Origin: Elymus sibiricus
Taxonomy: Eukaryota; Streptophyta; Magnoliopsida; Poales; Poaceae
NCBI GenBank assembly: GCA_039707655.1
Contig: CM077676.1
Span: 457,426,379 to 457,490,378 of the forward strand
Direction of reading: 5' to 3'
DNA: 64,000 bases
The translations under genes were made by a program, and so were the position numbers. The notes below the pieces were generated by a model, which did not search any database, was not told the DNA's origin, and saw only the letters and a program-made list of their open reading frames with translations. Below are positions 22,933 through 36,599 of the stretch, one piece after another (positions within the stretch are counted from its first letter, which is position 1; every line of letters starts with the position of its first letter).

Positions 22933-22941
22933 GAATCCCAC
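22933..22941 (-). other. Copia B polypurine tract
   Basis: On - the sequence before the 3' LTR reads GTGGGATTC, the short polypurine-type primer found at the same place in D, E and F (GTGGGAGTC). Confidence 0.7.
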
Positions 22942-25900
22942 TTGCACTAGAGTCAATAATCTAGTCAATGCTGATGCACTTTACACCTATGGCATACCGG
23001 TGTAAAACATGCTTCACTTGTGGTATAGTCTGATGTCCAACGGATCTGACAACTTCAGTTCCGTGTGTATCTCTGCATATCCTCGCTTTTTCACGCTTTC
23101 ACAAAATTCATATTTTGTGTGGACTTGGCTTTGTATATATGTGAATCATAGGTTAAACCTTGATTCCTCAGACTGAGCTATGGTGCAACTATCTGCAATA
23201 GTGTCTCATTGACCAAAGCCATCTTGGAAGCATACTAAGTTCATGAACGAACTGTATGATTCAACATCTTCTATGTCGCTTTGAAAGCGGCAACATACTT
23301 AGCCTTAGTTATAGAATTCGCCACAGTAACCTGTTTGGAACGATTTCCAAACACCGTGCGACCATATCGTGTATTACACAAAAAACCTTAACTTAAATCG
23401 AAAAATCGCATGGAGTATTGATGAAGACTGTGTCGATGCAATTACTTACAACGAGCACTTTATAATCTGTGCTTGCAAGAAAACATGTCATCAGTGCTAC
23501 TCCAGTACTCAATGACATTTTTCACTGTTGTCCCATGATCAGTACTTTGATCACTTTGGTATCTATACTCTCAACTCCTTGGGAGTACTGGACATATCTG
23601 GTTGTTTTACATACCATGGAATATATGATTAATCCAAACACGAAAGTGTGTGGAATATCCATCATGTATTTTGCTCATCAGTGTTTTGGGACACCGAGTC
23701 TTGCAAAACTCTTTCCATGTGACTTCGGCAAGAATCACTCCTTGGCGTTTTAATGCTAAACTGTTTTAGCATCTTGTCAATATGTATTTTTGGCTTAGGC
23801 TATTAGGCAATTCTATCTTGCAGATAAATATGCCTAATGTCAAGGCTATTTAGCCCAAGCACTTCATCAAAAACTATTTTCAAGGAAGTCCTAATTCGTG
23901 TCAAGAAATTTATATTATTTCCAATCAACAATGTGTCAAGCACACAAAGTTTTTAGAAATATCATTATGCTCCCACTTACTTTCTTGTAACCACAAGCAT
24001 CTTCATTATCCATTGATGAAATCAAACTCTTTTGACTATTTCATCAAAACAAAGATTCCAACTCCATTTTGCTCTCTTCTGTCCATTGCTGGAACTCTGA
24101 AGTTTGCATACTTACTAGCATCCTCTGGATTGACAAAATACCTAGGACTGTACCACATGCAAGTCCTAGGTTGCATTTCCATCACATGGAAATCCTTTTT
24201 GCATCCATGTATCATATCTCAAGATTGAAATATGTATTAATTGCTAGTTTAACCCGATCTAACTTTAAGCATCGCTATGGTGAGACAACCTCATCGTAGT
24301 CAACTCCTTGAACTTGTTATGGCAACAAGTCGAGCTTTATGGATAAAACATTTTATCCACATCAGTTTATAGTTCCATTAATGTTCGTTAGACTCTAAGT
24401 CTTCCGAAGGGTTTATCAAGATCTAGTCTTGAATCATTTATGGAAACTATCTCGGATTGTATTGGGATTCAGCCAATTCCAGAGTCAGGGCCCATCAACG
24501 CTTCCTTGTGTATCGTAGGTATACTGTTGTCTAACAACAATATCTTGCTTGCGCACCTGAGAGGTTTGCACGAGTTTTGCCTATGTGGTTCAGCTGCAAG
24601 TTCGACCGAAGTCCATACATCTCATGTAGAGGCTTCCGTATCAGTCGCAGTAGGAAACTCTGGAATTACTTCCAAGGTTTCTTTCCTTTGATCTGATGAC
24701 GAAGATACTGTTATCTCATCGAGTTGCACTATTCTCCCACTCACCTTTTTGCAAGAACCATTCTCTTTAAAAGCATACCGCTCTTGGTGGCAAACCTTTT
24801 TGCCTCGGTATAGTGGTGGAGGAATTCCCAATTACTTGGGATAACCTACAAAGTAGTACTTGTCTGATTTGGAATAGGTTTGTAAATATTTTACACAAAC
24901 CCCATATTCCAAATGTTAAGAAAAGACAAAGCATGGTTGGGCGTACCATACCATGGCGTCATTTCAACAGACCTGATGGTGCTCTTTTCAGTGTAAAAGC
25001 CGCAGTCTCTAACGCATTACTTTTAAAAGAGATAATGGCAAATTGATTTATGTCATCTTTGATCTTACCATGTCATGAATGGTTTGAATACATCTTCACG
25101 GACGTACCACTCACAGTGGAGTTCCGGGAGGTGTAAGTTATGAAACTCTTTTCACAACTCATCAGACATTCGCTAAACTTGTAACTCAAATATTCCTTTC
25201 CGCAATCAAATTGCAGAAACATAATTTTCTTGTTACAATAATTTCTACTTCATTTTTGAAAACCTTATGAATGATTTCAAAAGATCCAGACTTACGTCTC
25301 ATCAAGTAAATATCCATATATCTACTTGAGTCATTTCAGAAGATAGACAAATCCACTGCCAGCAACAACATTTATCGGACTACATACATCAAAATGTATG
25401 ATCACCAATAAGTTCGTTGCTCGTTCCTTATGGCCTGTGAACGGTATTTCAGTCACTTCACTTTTTGGAGGAAAGTTGCAAGTGTCAGATGATTTATAAT
25501 CAAATGACTTAAAAAATCCATCATTATGGAATTTCTCCATGCGGGTTTCTCCAATGTGACCAAATGCAGTGCCACACATGTGTGGTATTCTCTTAGTCTT
25601 GCGACATTTAGCGTCAGTGTTATGGATGTATCATATTACAATCAATATTCATAACATACATCCCATCCATGATGGAAGCATGGCCCTTATGTTATTCATA
25701 ACACCAAACATCAAAAGTTCTCTTATGAACAACCTTCTTGCAAGATACTTTATGAAATGGGCTAGAGTGTATAAAAACTCTAAAATGAATTATGAAAGTA
25801 AACACAGAGGTAATGTATTATTATCAATATTCATGACATACATCTCACTCATAATGAAAGTATGGCCCTTAAGTTATTCATAACATCGAACATCAAAAGT

Positions 25901-28221
25901 TCTCTTATGAACAACCTTCTTGCAAGATACCTTATGCAATGGGCTAGAGTGTGTAAAATTCTAAATGAATTATGAAAAATAAATACATAGGGAATACACC
26001 TATGGAATGTATAGTAACTTTTACTATGTTCCCAGTGCGTATCTGAACCTCACTCCGGCAAGTCTTTTAGGCCATAGTAGTCCTTGCATCGAGTTGCAGC
26101 AGAATGCAATCGAGCGGGTATCTTTTGTGAGCAACTCACAATACCCAAGAATTGGTGATTAACATGTTTAATCATAATTCCCAAGAACTATTTCCTTGAC
26201 CAGCCTTTTATACATCAATAGCTTGTATGACTTTCATACATGAGCTGGATATTCCAGTCTTCTCTCTTTTTGCCTTTATACTTCTAACAGTTTAACTTTC
26301 AGTATTTCTTCTACTCTCAGAAGAAGCATCCAACTTAAGAGTGGCGTTAGCCCCGGACTTCCTAGGCGTGTAAGTCACACTAGCACCCTTTGGATATTTC
26401 CTTTAAGTTGTTGTTTTATTCACCTTCATCACATGATGGGCGTTCTTCTGGATCCCTCTGTTATTAGTCAAATGCATAGTAAACACTTTTACTAACAGTT
26501 TGCAAAACAAACATTGCTTTGGATATCCCATATCTTTTAGCCTTTGTTTGTGTCTGAAAATGATTTTCAGTTCCATGAATATCACATAGCTATCCCTAAA
26601 CTTTTGAAGTTCGGGTCTCATGGAAGCAAACATATTGCACTTGACCGTAACGGAATTCTAGCTTTTGGATCGAAGGACGAGAGTCACATTATCCATAGCA
26701 TTAGCGGGAAAATACTAAAAGCATGCAATAGGACAAAGTCCTTCTCGGCACTTTTGAGGACAATCCTCACATTACGTTACCAACCGTAAAGTTTTAACCA
26801 GATATTTAACAGCTATTCAATTTTAATAGGGAAGGTGGAAACGCGAGCCATTATTCTACAACTATTATGCAAATTACACTTAGACAGTGTTCATAATTAA
26901 TTGCACTGAGAATTAAACATGTTAATTCTAAAGTGCGCTCCCACTCAAATCAATATCTCTCATAATTGATTGTGAGTGATTCAAGATCCAAATTGCAATT
27001 CAACGTCATTGTTCGAGATGAATACTGATGGCGCGAACTTCAATTGGTAGGCAAACTTGCCGATCACATCTCCATGTGACTCTTGTTCATCTTTCGATGC
27101 GTGTGTTCCGAGCTCAGGACGATCCTGCCATGAACGTCAAGACAACCAAGTGATCTTGCTGCGAGGTCTGACCTCACCCGCCTTACACCCGTACAATCGT
27201 TCGTACCCATGTAGATCATGGCGCACCCCGAAAGGAAAGATGCTGTGACGGTGCTACACTTGGGAGAACACTAACTACTTGATATTTTAAGTGAGAGATC
27301 ACCCTAATAAAAAGCGACTACCGCGCAATCAAGAAGGGTGCATCAAGAGGGATAAACATCTCAGGCAATTCATAATAGCATGATATGGTATAGCCCTTTC
27401 TGACGGAGAAGTCTTTTATTTCTTCGTCTTCGGCATTTGCGTCGGTGTTCACCTTCGCGAAGATTGCCACCACCTTGTCGATGCACCAGATAATATTGCT
27501 ATCTCTATAGCTAATAAAATAAGTGCATTACTTAAGGTTGACACGCAGGTCATTAAAGTGACAATCATATGGCTCCAGCCATCATGCCGAATCATGACAC
27601 GCAGGTCATGTTAATTTACATTATATAGTCATCTCATACATAATCAAATTATTATGAGAACCGCTATACCACATCACATGCACATCTTATGTCATCCTGC
27701 AAAACCAAGTTAGACGCCTCTAATCGGTTTATGCAAAATTTCATTTTACGTGGTTTCTAAGGTTTCGAACAAACCGCAGCTACCAACGTCCATCATCAAG
27801 TATGATTATTCAAGTCGCTAGATTAACTTTGCGGGGTGTATGAAACACGAGATAATAAAATCTCGAGCCCCATACTGAACTTCGTCATACGCATGACCCC
27901 CGTGCAGATCATATCTGCATTGCCCTTTCGTCTGCGAAATTTCATCTTTCTTTCTAACTATAGTGGAATTCAATGAACTGTTAGCACTTCGTTGATCAAT
28001 CAGGATCGCGGATTGCCAGAACTTTGAAACTCCACCATGCTGTTATCAAGATCAGAAATATGCAAATTCCAGGGAAGCAACAAGAACATCGAGTAACAGA
28101 TTTCATCTGCTACCCGCACAAATAATTATCAGTAGTAGAACTCATCTACTACAAATTATATTGTGCAACACCCATACATCTCTATGTATTCTAGATCGTA
28201 ATCTGCATCCACGCATAGCAC
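22942..28221 (-). pseudogene. Copia B internal region with decayed pol
   Basis: Small remnants of a copia polyprotein on -. Near 23280 lies an RNase H trace that matches the EAEYVAASEAS region of copia E. At 25331-25579 lies an integrase N-terminal and core trace (SFDYKSSDTCNFPPKSEV, then TGHKERATNLLVIIHFDVCS). The zinc-finger cysteines are not preserved. No reverse transcriptase motif survives. The primer-proximal 2 kb (about 26240-28220) has no coding signal. Several short AT-rich duplications occur near 25640-25990. Confidence 0.8.
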
Positions 28222-28235
28222 GGCTCATGATGCCA
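28222..28235 (-). other. Copia B primer-binding site
   Basis: On - it reads TGGCATCATGAGCC, one base from the 5' LTR; the same variant as in copia A. Confidence 0.65.
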
Positions 28236-28236
28236 C

Positions 28237-30236
28237 TGTAGGGGAACGCGACAAAAAACAAAAAAAATCCGACCTACTCACCAGCCCAGGACCACTATGG
28301 AGACTGCATACAAGGTTTGATCTTTTCGTTACCGACTCGTAGCGCAGCGGAAGTAGAGTCGATGACGATCGGCGGTGCAGATCCCCGCAGGTAGGATTTA
28401 CAACCTCCCAACCACGAGGATGTACTCCCTCATCTGCCCCTCGGACAGCCCTCCGGGAGGCAGTCGGACAGTCCCTTGGACGGTGTCATGGACAGCCCTT
28501 CGGGAGGACGCTCGAAACTCAGACGGTCACTCGGACAGCCCTTCGGGAGGACCCTCGAAACTCAGACGGTCACTCGGACAGCCCTTCGGGACGCACTCTC
28601 GAACTAGGACCAAAACTACGATCTCTCTACAGAGTTGCACACATACAGTGTCATCTATTTGGCAGGGCTTCGCCGTCCAGAACTAGTTCCCACCGGAACC
28701 CAGACAGCCTTTCGGCTCTACGAAACTATTTCCCTGGGAGGGAGAGAGAAGCCAGACAAGTCTATGGCATGTGTATGAGAGCAAGGATGAGTGTTGAGAG
28801 CACCCCCTCCACCTCTATTTATAGGGTGAGAAGAGAGGGTAAAATACCAAAACGCCCTCAGATATTTTCACACTATTCATGAGATATTTTCACACTATTC
28901 ATGAGATATTTTCTCCCAATAGTGTTTCACTATTCACGGAAACAATTTTCCGCGACCTTTAAATCCGAAAATATTTCTGTGGGTCTTAGAATAATTCCAG
29001 TACCAACTAAAATGATTTTGGATTCATTCCGAAACAATTCCGGATTAGTGATTTTCATCCGTGAAAAGCAACCAAACCGGTTCCGGCAGCTCCGGAACAT
29101 TTCCGGTTTTTGTCCCGGAAATATCCCAGAAGTTACCAGAACAATTCTGACACCCTCCAAGAATTTCCAGGCGTGTGCTGAAACCAATTTGACTTAATGG
29201 TATACCCCGAAACAACTTTTCAGTTTTACCGAAACTATTCCGGTGTCCTCTCCGGAACGTTTCCGTTGCGTCTGAAACTTTTCCGGTGATTTTCTCTCAG
29301 ACTACCTGTCTAGTATTCAGCAGATAGGTGACCCTTAAGCGTGTGACTCTATAGGTTCGGTGAAGCATAGACATGACCCGGAACACTTTCGGATCAATGA
29401 TCAACATCGAAGCCGTGGACACCCATATTGACCCCTATACCCACACGAATGAATATTCGAGTGAACCTCCAGTTGCCGTGTGCTATTCTTGTTGCTTCAC
29501 GATATATTACAAACACCCGAGGTGAGATTTATTGCATCCCCGTGGATCAACAACTTGTCCACCATGCAAGTTACCTCGTTACCGGTTTTGTTCTCTTTTC
29601 TCGTTTCCGTGTTCCGGCATCCTAGTGATCAAATCACAATCTGTCTGGCCAGACGATGATGGATACCGTAACACCGAGATGGCCCGAGAATATCTCTCCA
29701 TTGTCAGAGGAGCAAATCCCAATCTTGAGCTATCTCGTTTCTTGTCATACTTTTCCGTGAACCCGTAAGCTGCCGTAATAGCCACCCAGTTACGCATGAC
29801 GTTTAACAAACCCCAAAGTTCACGAAGCAAGTACGAAGGAACTCGATACTCTCATGGTCTAAGGAATTATGCAAACATTAACTATCTGTGTTATTAACCA
29901 TTAACTTGTGATGAATGAATCTCATAGCATTACATCAATTTGGGTCGATTCAACACATGTGTTCTCCTAACATTGTGCCCTCAAAGTTGCCGGCATAGGC
30001 ATGCCCATGATCAGGAAAATAGAACCATCATGCAACACTTGAGCTAGTCTTAGAGGCCAGACTAGGAATACTTTTTACTGTTTATTATTCCACACGTGCA
30101 TATGAGTCTTCCTCCGAGCCTCGTGGTTATTGCAAACTCGAGAACCATAGCAGTTATAGCATGGAACATAAACATAATTATGAACATGGAGATAATTAAT
30201 AACACTTATTATTGCCTCTAGGGCATATCTCCTACA
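28237..30236 (-). repeat. Copia B 5' LTR
   Basis: 2000 bp. It is the promoter LTR of the element on - and differs from its partner mostly by C/T and G/A changes. Confidence 0.93.
28816..28823 (-). promoter_or_regulatory. TATA box of copia B 5' LTR
   Basis: TATAAATA on - within the 5' LTR; the likely promoter core of copia B. Confidence 0.75.
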
Positions 30237-30241
30237 CTGAA
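30237..30241. repeat. Target-site duplication of copia B, right copy
   Basis: CTGAA; the chromovirus gag frame resumes directly after it. Confidence 0.92.
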
Positions 30242-33200
30242 CAACCACTGGATGCTGATGACTGGCTTCGCGACATCGCCTATGAGATGGAATCTGCCAA
30301 TGTCGCCCCCGCCAACCTTGTCACCTTCGTGTCTTACTTCTTGAAGGGTGCCGCTGCTCAATGGTGGGACACCCACAGGCGTTCACTACCTGCTGGGATA
30401 GTCATTACTTGGATCTAGTTTCAGACTGCTTTCCGTGCCCGCTACATTCCTCAGGGAATCATGGACCAGAAGAAGACAGAGTTTCGCAACCTCACTCAGG
30501 GCAATAGGACTGTCGAAGCTTATCAGCGGGAATTCCTCAACCTGTCCCGCTATGCCGAAGAAGTCATTGCCACTGATGCTCGTAGGCAGGAGAAGTTCCG
30601 TAATGGACTCCACCCAGACCTCAAGCTTGCACTTGCTGCTCAAGACTTCACCGACTTTGCCACCCTCGTGAACAAGGCTATCCTGGTTGAGACTGCTCAG
30701 ATGGAGCACAAGGAGTCGCAGAAGCGCTATCGTGACGTTGGCTCATCCTCGAGCTTAGCGCAAAAGCGTCGTATCTGGATTCCTCCCAACGTGTATCGTC
30801 CAGCTACCCCTGCACTAAGGCCTTCCTATGCTGCACCTCGTCTGCCTCCTCCACCACCGAGGCAGCCGAGAGCTCAAGCTGCTCCACCACGTGCTGCTCC
30901 TCTTCGTCCTGAAGATGGTCTGTGTTTCAAGTGTCACCACCCAGGTCACCTTGCCAAGGACTGCCGCCAGAATCAGAATCAGTTGGCACTTCCTCATGCT
31001 AGCCATGGCAATGGTCATGGTAACAATCAGACCCGCAACTATAATACTGGGTCTTCTGCTTATGGTCGTGGACAGGCTTACCACGTCGATATTGAAGAAG
31101 TTCAGGATCAACCTGATATTGTGATGGGTACCCTTCTCGTTAACTCAGTACCCGCTTCTGTTTTATTTGATTCAGGAGCATCGCATTCATTCATGTCAGA
31201 AGCATTTGCATTATCACATGACATTGCATTTGAAAAGATGAACATACCAACAGTTGTCCGCACCCCTGGAGGCCGTTGTCAAACCTCCATGATAGCACAC
31301 AATGTCGCTATTGAAATCGAAGGATTGGAATTCCTTGTTTCACCCATCATTTTGAATTCTTCCAATATAGACCTCATTCTGGGAATGGATTGGTTGAAAG
31401 CTCACATTGCTTCGATCAATTGTACCACCAAAGTCGTCCAACTCCTTCACCCCTCCGACGAGATAGTGAACTACACCGCCCGGATTACCCGGAATGCCGA
31501 AGCTCAGATATATGCTCTGAATGCTTTGAACGCTTCACCTCTTGAGGGAATTGAGAACGTTCCAGTCGTTCGCGATTTTCCAGATGTCTTCCCAGAAGAA
31601 CTTGCAGGAATACCCCCGGTTAGAGCCGTTGAATTTGTCATCGACATGAAACCAGGCACTACCCCTATTGCTAAGCGTCCCTACAAGATGCCGCTGCATG
31701 AACTCCTCGAGCTTAAGGAGGAAATCGACAAGTCACTTAAAAAGGGTTTCATCCGCCCCAGTTCTTCCGCTTGGGGAGCACCTTCTCTCTTCGTTAAGAA
31801 GAAGGATGGAACTAACCGATTGGTCCAGGACTATCGGCCTATTAACCAAGCAACAATCCAGAACAAATACCCACTTCCCCGGATCAACGATCTTTATGAT
31901 CAGCTTGCTGGATCCTCTGTGTTCTCTAAACTTGACTTAAGGTTGGGTTACCATCAGATCTGAGTTCGTAAAGAAGATATCCCGAAGACCGCCTTCGTTA
32001 CTCGTTATGGATCATACGAGTGCACCGTCATGTCCTTCGGATTAACTAATGCTCCAGCAACCTTCTCTCGATTGATGAACTATATCTTCATGGACTACCT
32101 CGACAAATTTGTCATGGTTTATTTGGATGATATCCTTATATTTTCCAAAAATGAAGAAGAACACGCCGAACATCTTCGGCTTGTATTGGATAAACTTTGA
32201 GAACATCAACTGTATGCCAAGTTTTCCAAGTGTGAATTCTGGTTATCTGAGGTGACCTATCTTGGTCATGTGATTTCCAAAGATGGCATTGCTATTAACC
32301 CAGAACGAGTTCAGGCTATTCTTGACTGGACTCCCCCGAAGAATGTCAAGCAAGTCAGAAGTTTTCTCGGTCTTGCTAGCTATTGCCGCCGTTTCGTCGA
32401 GAACTTCTCCAAGATTGCAAAGCCACTGACTGATTTGCTTCACAAAGGCAACAAGTTTAAGTGGACGGAAAAATGCCAAGAAAGTTTTCAGACACTTAAA
32501 GACAAGTTGACATCTGCCCCAGTGCTAGCACCCCCAGATACTCGCAAGGACTTTGTGATATATTGCGACGCATCCCGTCAAGGATTAGGCTGTGTCCTAA
32601 TGCAAGAGCGCAAAGTGATTGCTTATGGCTCTCGTCAGTTGCGTCCTCACGAAGATAAGTATCCAACACATGATCTCGAGTTAGCAGCAGTAATCTATGC
32701 TCTGAAGCTATGGCGACATTACCTCCTCGGTAATCATTGCGAGATATACACGGACCACCAAAGTCTGAAGTATCTGTATACTCAACCAGACTTGAACCTC
32801 CGTCAACAAAGATGGCTCGAGACAATAGCTGAATATGACATGGATATCTCTTATACCCCTGGCAAGGCTAATGTAATGGCCGATGCCTTGAGTCGCAAGT
32901 CTTATTGCAACAACCTAATGGTTCAGCAAGCACAACCCCTTCTCTATGAAGAACTACGCAAGTTGAACCTTCACATTGTCCCACAGGGTCATCTCAATAC
33001 CCTGGTTGTTGAACCAGATCTCGAGGACCTCATCAAGCATATATAGAAAGCTGACTCTGAGGTCGAGAAAATTAAGCGCGATCTCAAAAGGGGAAGGCCC
33101 TCATTCTTCACTATTGATGATGATGGCACCTTGTTCTTCAAAAATCGCTTAGTGGTTCCTAGAAAGGACAATCTGGATCTGACCCCACGCGTCATGAAAG

Positions 33201-34485
33201 AAACTCATGATACACCTCTTTCAATTCACCCTGGTAGTACCAAGATGTACCAAGACATTCGTCAGAGGTACTGGTGGCCTGATATGAAGCGAGACATTGC
33301 TCGTTATGTTGCTGAGTGTGACGTTTGCCGTCGCATCAAAGCAGAACATCAAAGACCTACTGGAACTCTGCAACCCCTTGATATTCCTGAATGGAAATGG
33401 GACAAAGTCGAAATGGATTTCATTACTGGTTTTCCTAGGTCGCAGAAGGGTCATGATGCTATTTTTGTCGTCATTGACCGTTTCTCAAAGGTTGCTCACT
33501 TTCTGCCAGTCAAGGAGACAATCACTGCTAGTCAGTTAGCAGACTTGTATGTTTCCAGAATCGTGTCACTCCACGGTGGTCCGTTGGAGATCAGTTCAGA
33601 ACATGGCAGCCTATTTACCTCAAGATTTTGGAACAGTTTCCAAGAAGCTATGGGAACTCATCTGTCCTTCAGCACCGCTTTTCACCCCCAGTCTCAGGGA
33701 CAAGTTGAATGAGTCAATCAAGTGCTTGAAGATATGCTTCGAGCTTGTGTCATCTCATTCGGTAAGAAATGGGAGGAATCTCTCCCATATGCTGAATTCT
33801 CATACAACAATAGCTATCAGGCTAGTTTGAAGATGGCACCCTTTGAAGTTCTCTATGGACGTAAGTGCCGAACCCCTTTGAATTGGTCAGAAACTGGGGA
33901 ACGGCCCCTCTTCGGTCCGGACATTATCCAACAAGCTGAAGAACAAGTCCGCATTGTCCGTGAGCATTTGAATGCTGCTCAGTCTCGTTAGAAGAGCAAT
34001 TATGACCGAAAACACCAGGTAATGGTCTATCAACCTGGTGAACAAGCTTACCTTCATGTCACTCCGATGAAGGGCACTCATCGATTTGGGATCAAGGGCA
34101 AGTTAGCTCCTCGCTACATTGGCCCGTTCCGTATCCTCGCCCGACGAGGAGAAGTGGCATATCAATTGGAATTGCCGCCGAACCTTTCTCAAGTTCATGA
34201 TGTTTTCCATGTGTCGCAACTCCGTCGCTGCTTCAAGGATCCTATCCGAGCAGTGGATCATGAAATGCTTGAATTGCAAGAGGATCTTTCTTATCAAGAG
34301 TATCCGATCCGCATTCTTGATCAAGCTGAACGTCGAACCCGTCAGAAGGCAATCAAGTTCCTTAAGGTTCAGTGGTCGAATCATTCTGGAGATGAAGCCA
34401 CTTGGGAACGCGAGGATCGTCTTCGTGAAGAATACCCTGCTCTCTTTCAGCCTACCTCTTAATTCTCGGGACGAGAATTTCTGTT

Positions 34486-34498
34486 AGAGGAGGAGAAT
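34486..34498 (+). other. Chromovirus polypurine tract
   Basis: AGAGGAGGAGAAT immediately before the 3' LTR; primes plus-strand synthesis in this family. Confidence 0.85.
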
Positions 34499-34949
34499 TG
34501 TAACACCCCCATGTATTAAGCTACAGTGATCACCCTTTTGATAATGCCTAGTCACCATGGTTAACAGTGCTTGATCATCATTTGGATCATATCTCATTCC
34601 AAATTCCAATTCAAATTGAAATTCAAAATTAAAGTAAAAATAAAAGTTGTTCAAATTTGAAAACTAAAAATTTCAAAATTTTGGAAATAATCCATAACTA
34701 ATTATGTTCAGGAAAACAACATCACTAAAAATCACTAGATGACTCTATCATCCACAGCAATATTTAATTCATTTTCATTTAAATAAATTTCAGATGAAAA
34801 CATATGGACTCCAAACCTTTTTATGGCAGTGGTTAATATTGCACTGTAATTATTGAGCTAAGTCACATATTTTACAAAACTCAAATTGTGGCTAAACTAT
34901 TGGCAAAACAGAAACAAAAAGAGAAAACAGAAAAGAAAAACAAAGAAAT

Positions 34950-35970
34950 AGAAAAGGCCCGCTGTAACTGGGCCTAAGTAAAACCGCGGCCCAGCCCACC
35001 AGCACGTCTTGTCCCTCGCACTGCTCACCCCCCCTCGCTCGCTGTCGAGCACACAGCATGCGCACGCACGCCGAGCCTGCCCCCCCCTCTCTCCCTGGTC
35101 GACAGCGGCCGCGCCCTCCGTGGAGGATAAGGGGCGATCCCCCGCACCCCCTGGCGCCTCCCTCGCCACTTCTCTCCCTCTCTCCCTTTTCCCCACCACA
35201 CCCGAACGCGGCCATGGCGTTGCCGCCGTAAAGCACGCGACCGCCGAGCTCCCTCCGCCGCCTCCCCGTGTCTAGCAGCGCCGCCGACGACCGCTACTTC
35301 CTCCCCTGCCTTGCATTCGAGCCGGGGAGCACTACGTCGCCCGAACGCGTCGTCGTCTTCCTCGGATCCCCGCCGCACGCCGTCGTCGATTCCGGCGCCT
35401 CCACTGCATCCCGCGCTTCCCCGGGCCTTCCCAGCAATGATGTGAGCCGCCTCTCCAATTCACCCCTGCCAGCACTTGCGTTTACCGCCTGTAGACGCCG
35501 CCCTCGTCGTGCCCGAGCTCTCCGCCACGGAGCTCGTTGCCGGCGTCACTCTGGTGACCTTTTGGTCACGGGCTCGTGCCCATTGACCTCGCCGCGTCGC
35601 GTAGAGGCTCCCTAGCCGTTCCGTTTGGTCGCTAGCCCACCGCAGCCGCGCGCCCGAGTTTGCCCGTAGCCGCCGCCGCCCGCAGTCATCACCCCAGCCG
35701 GCGAGACCACCGCGGTTGGAAGCGCGACTCCGCCCGCAGCCGAACGCACCTAGCCCCGCGGCAAACGGCCGCCTGTGGCTGTTTTCCGGCCAACTCCGGC
35801 GACGCGCCGCCGCGTTTGGTCGCCGGAGCAGTTCCGGCCGTCCGCCGATGTGGCGCCGACGTGGCGGCCCCCTGTGACGCTGACCGCTGGGCCCCATGGG
35901 CTCCAGTTGACTGGGTTGACCCAGTCAACTGCTGACTGGGCACCCGTGGGCCACTGACATGCGATCCCCA
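34950..35970. other. GC-rich segment within the 3' LTR
   Basis: Counterpart of the block at 16085-17110, with the same long but domain-free frames on both strands. Confidence 0.5.
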
Positions 35971-36599
35971 CCGTTTAAAATGTTTTTAAAATAAATAAAA
36001 TGTTAATTAAAATGTTAATTAATCTGTTAGTTAATTAGTTAACTTAATCAGTCACTGAGAGTGGGTCCCACTGGCTAATTAGTTAAATTAGTTAGTTTAA
36101 CATACTGTGTAGTTAGTCTAGTCTATGATAGATGGGCCCCACCTGTCAGGTTGACCAGTCAACAATCAGAGTTGACTGCTGATGCAGTGCTGACATCATG
36201 ATGACGTCATCAACTACAGTTTTGGATAATTCGAATTAAATTAATTCCAGAAATTCCAGAAATTTAGTAAAACTTTGAAAAATCATATAAAATAAACCGT
36301 AACTCGGATGAAAATAATTTATATATGAAAAATGATCAGAAAAATATGAAGAATCCGAATATGCACCCACATACCTGCCACACCCCTCTAACATACTGAA
36401 CATGGAACCGTCCCCTCCGGTTCAGTGTACCGATAATCACCCGGAGCTGGGAGAACACTCCCGGATAAATTCCCGCTCCGACTAACTTGCGTAGTGCTGC
36501 ATTAGAACACCCCCAGCATAGCATGTAGACATGTCATGCATCACTGTTGCATTGTTGCCATGTATTTATTGTTTCTTTCCCCTCCTTCTCTCTCGCTAG

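Larger units (their letters stand above)
20935..30236 (-). mobile_element. Copia B: complete non-autonomous Ty1-copia-type element
   Basis: A 9302-bp element in the chromovirus gag, flanked by CTGAA. LTRs are 20935-22932 and 28237-30236 (1998 and 2000 bp), TGTAGG...CCTACA. On - the order is LTR (right copy), primer site, internal 5.3 kb, polypurine tract, LTR (left copy). I counted about 22 mismatches in the first 560 bp of the LTR pair, roughly 4%. The pol region is a fossil, so the element must have been moved by enzymes from a relative. Confidence 0.93.
20710..34462 (+). pseudogene. Chromovirus gag-pol polyprotein, interrupted and with six stops
   Basis: One frame in two blocks, 20710-20934 and 30242-34462, separated by copia B; together they span 1481 residues to a TAA. 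Numbering across the blocks: gag N-terminus, zinc knuckle ([14 protein letters not shown], 303-316), aspartic protease (DSGAS, 385-389), reverse transcriptase (YLDD, 702-705), RNase H (YCDAS, TDHQS), integrase with an H-H-C-C finger and a C-terminal chromodomain (KVQWSNH, EATWERED). In-frame stops lie at 30416-30418 TAG, 31961-31963 TGA, 32198-32200 TGA, 33044-33046 TAG, 33710-33712 TGA and 33989-33991 TAG. No frameshift is seen. The second integrase acidic residue is Glu (ISSEHG) where the family has Asp. The element cannot act alone. Confidence 0.92.

Noticed and set aside
30461..31963. 500-codon frame as an independent gene
   Set aside because: It is the gag-to-RT part of the chromovirus polyprotein, bounded by in-frame stops.
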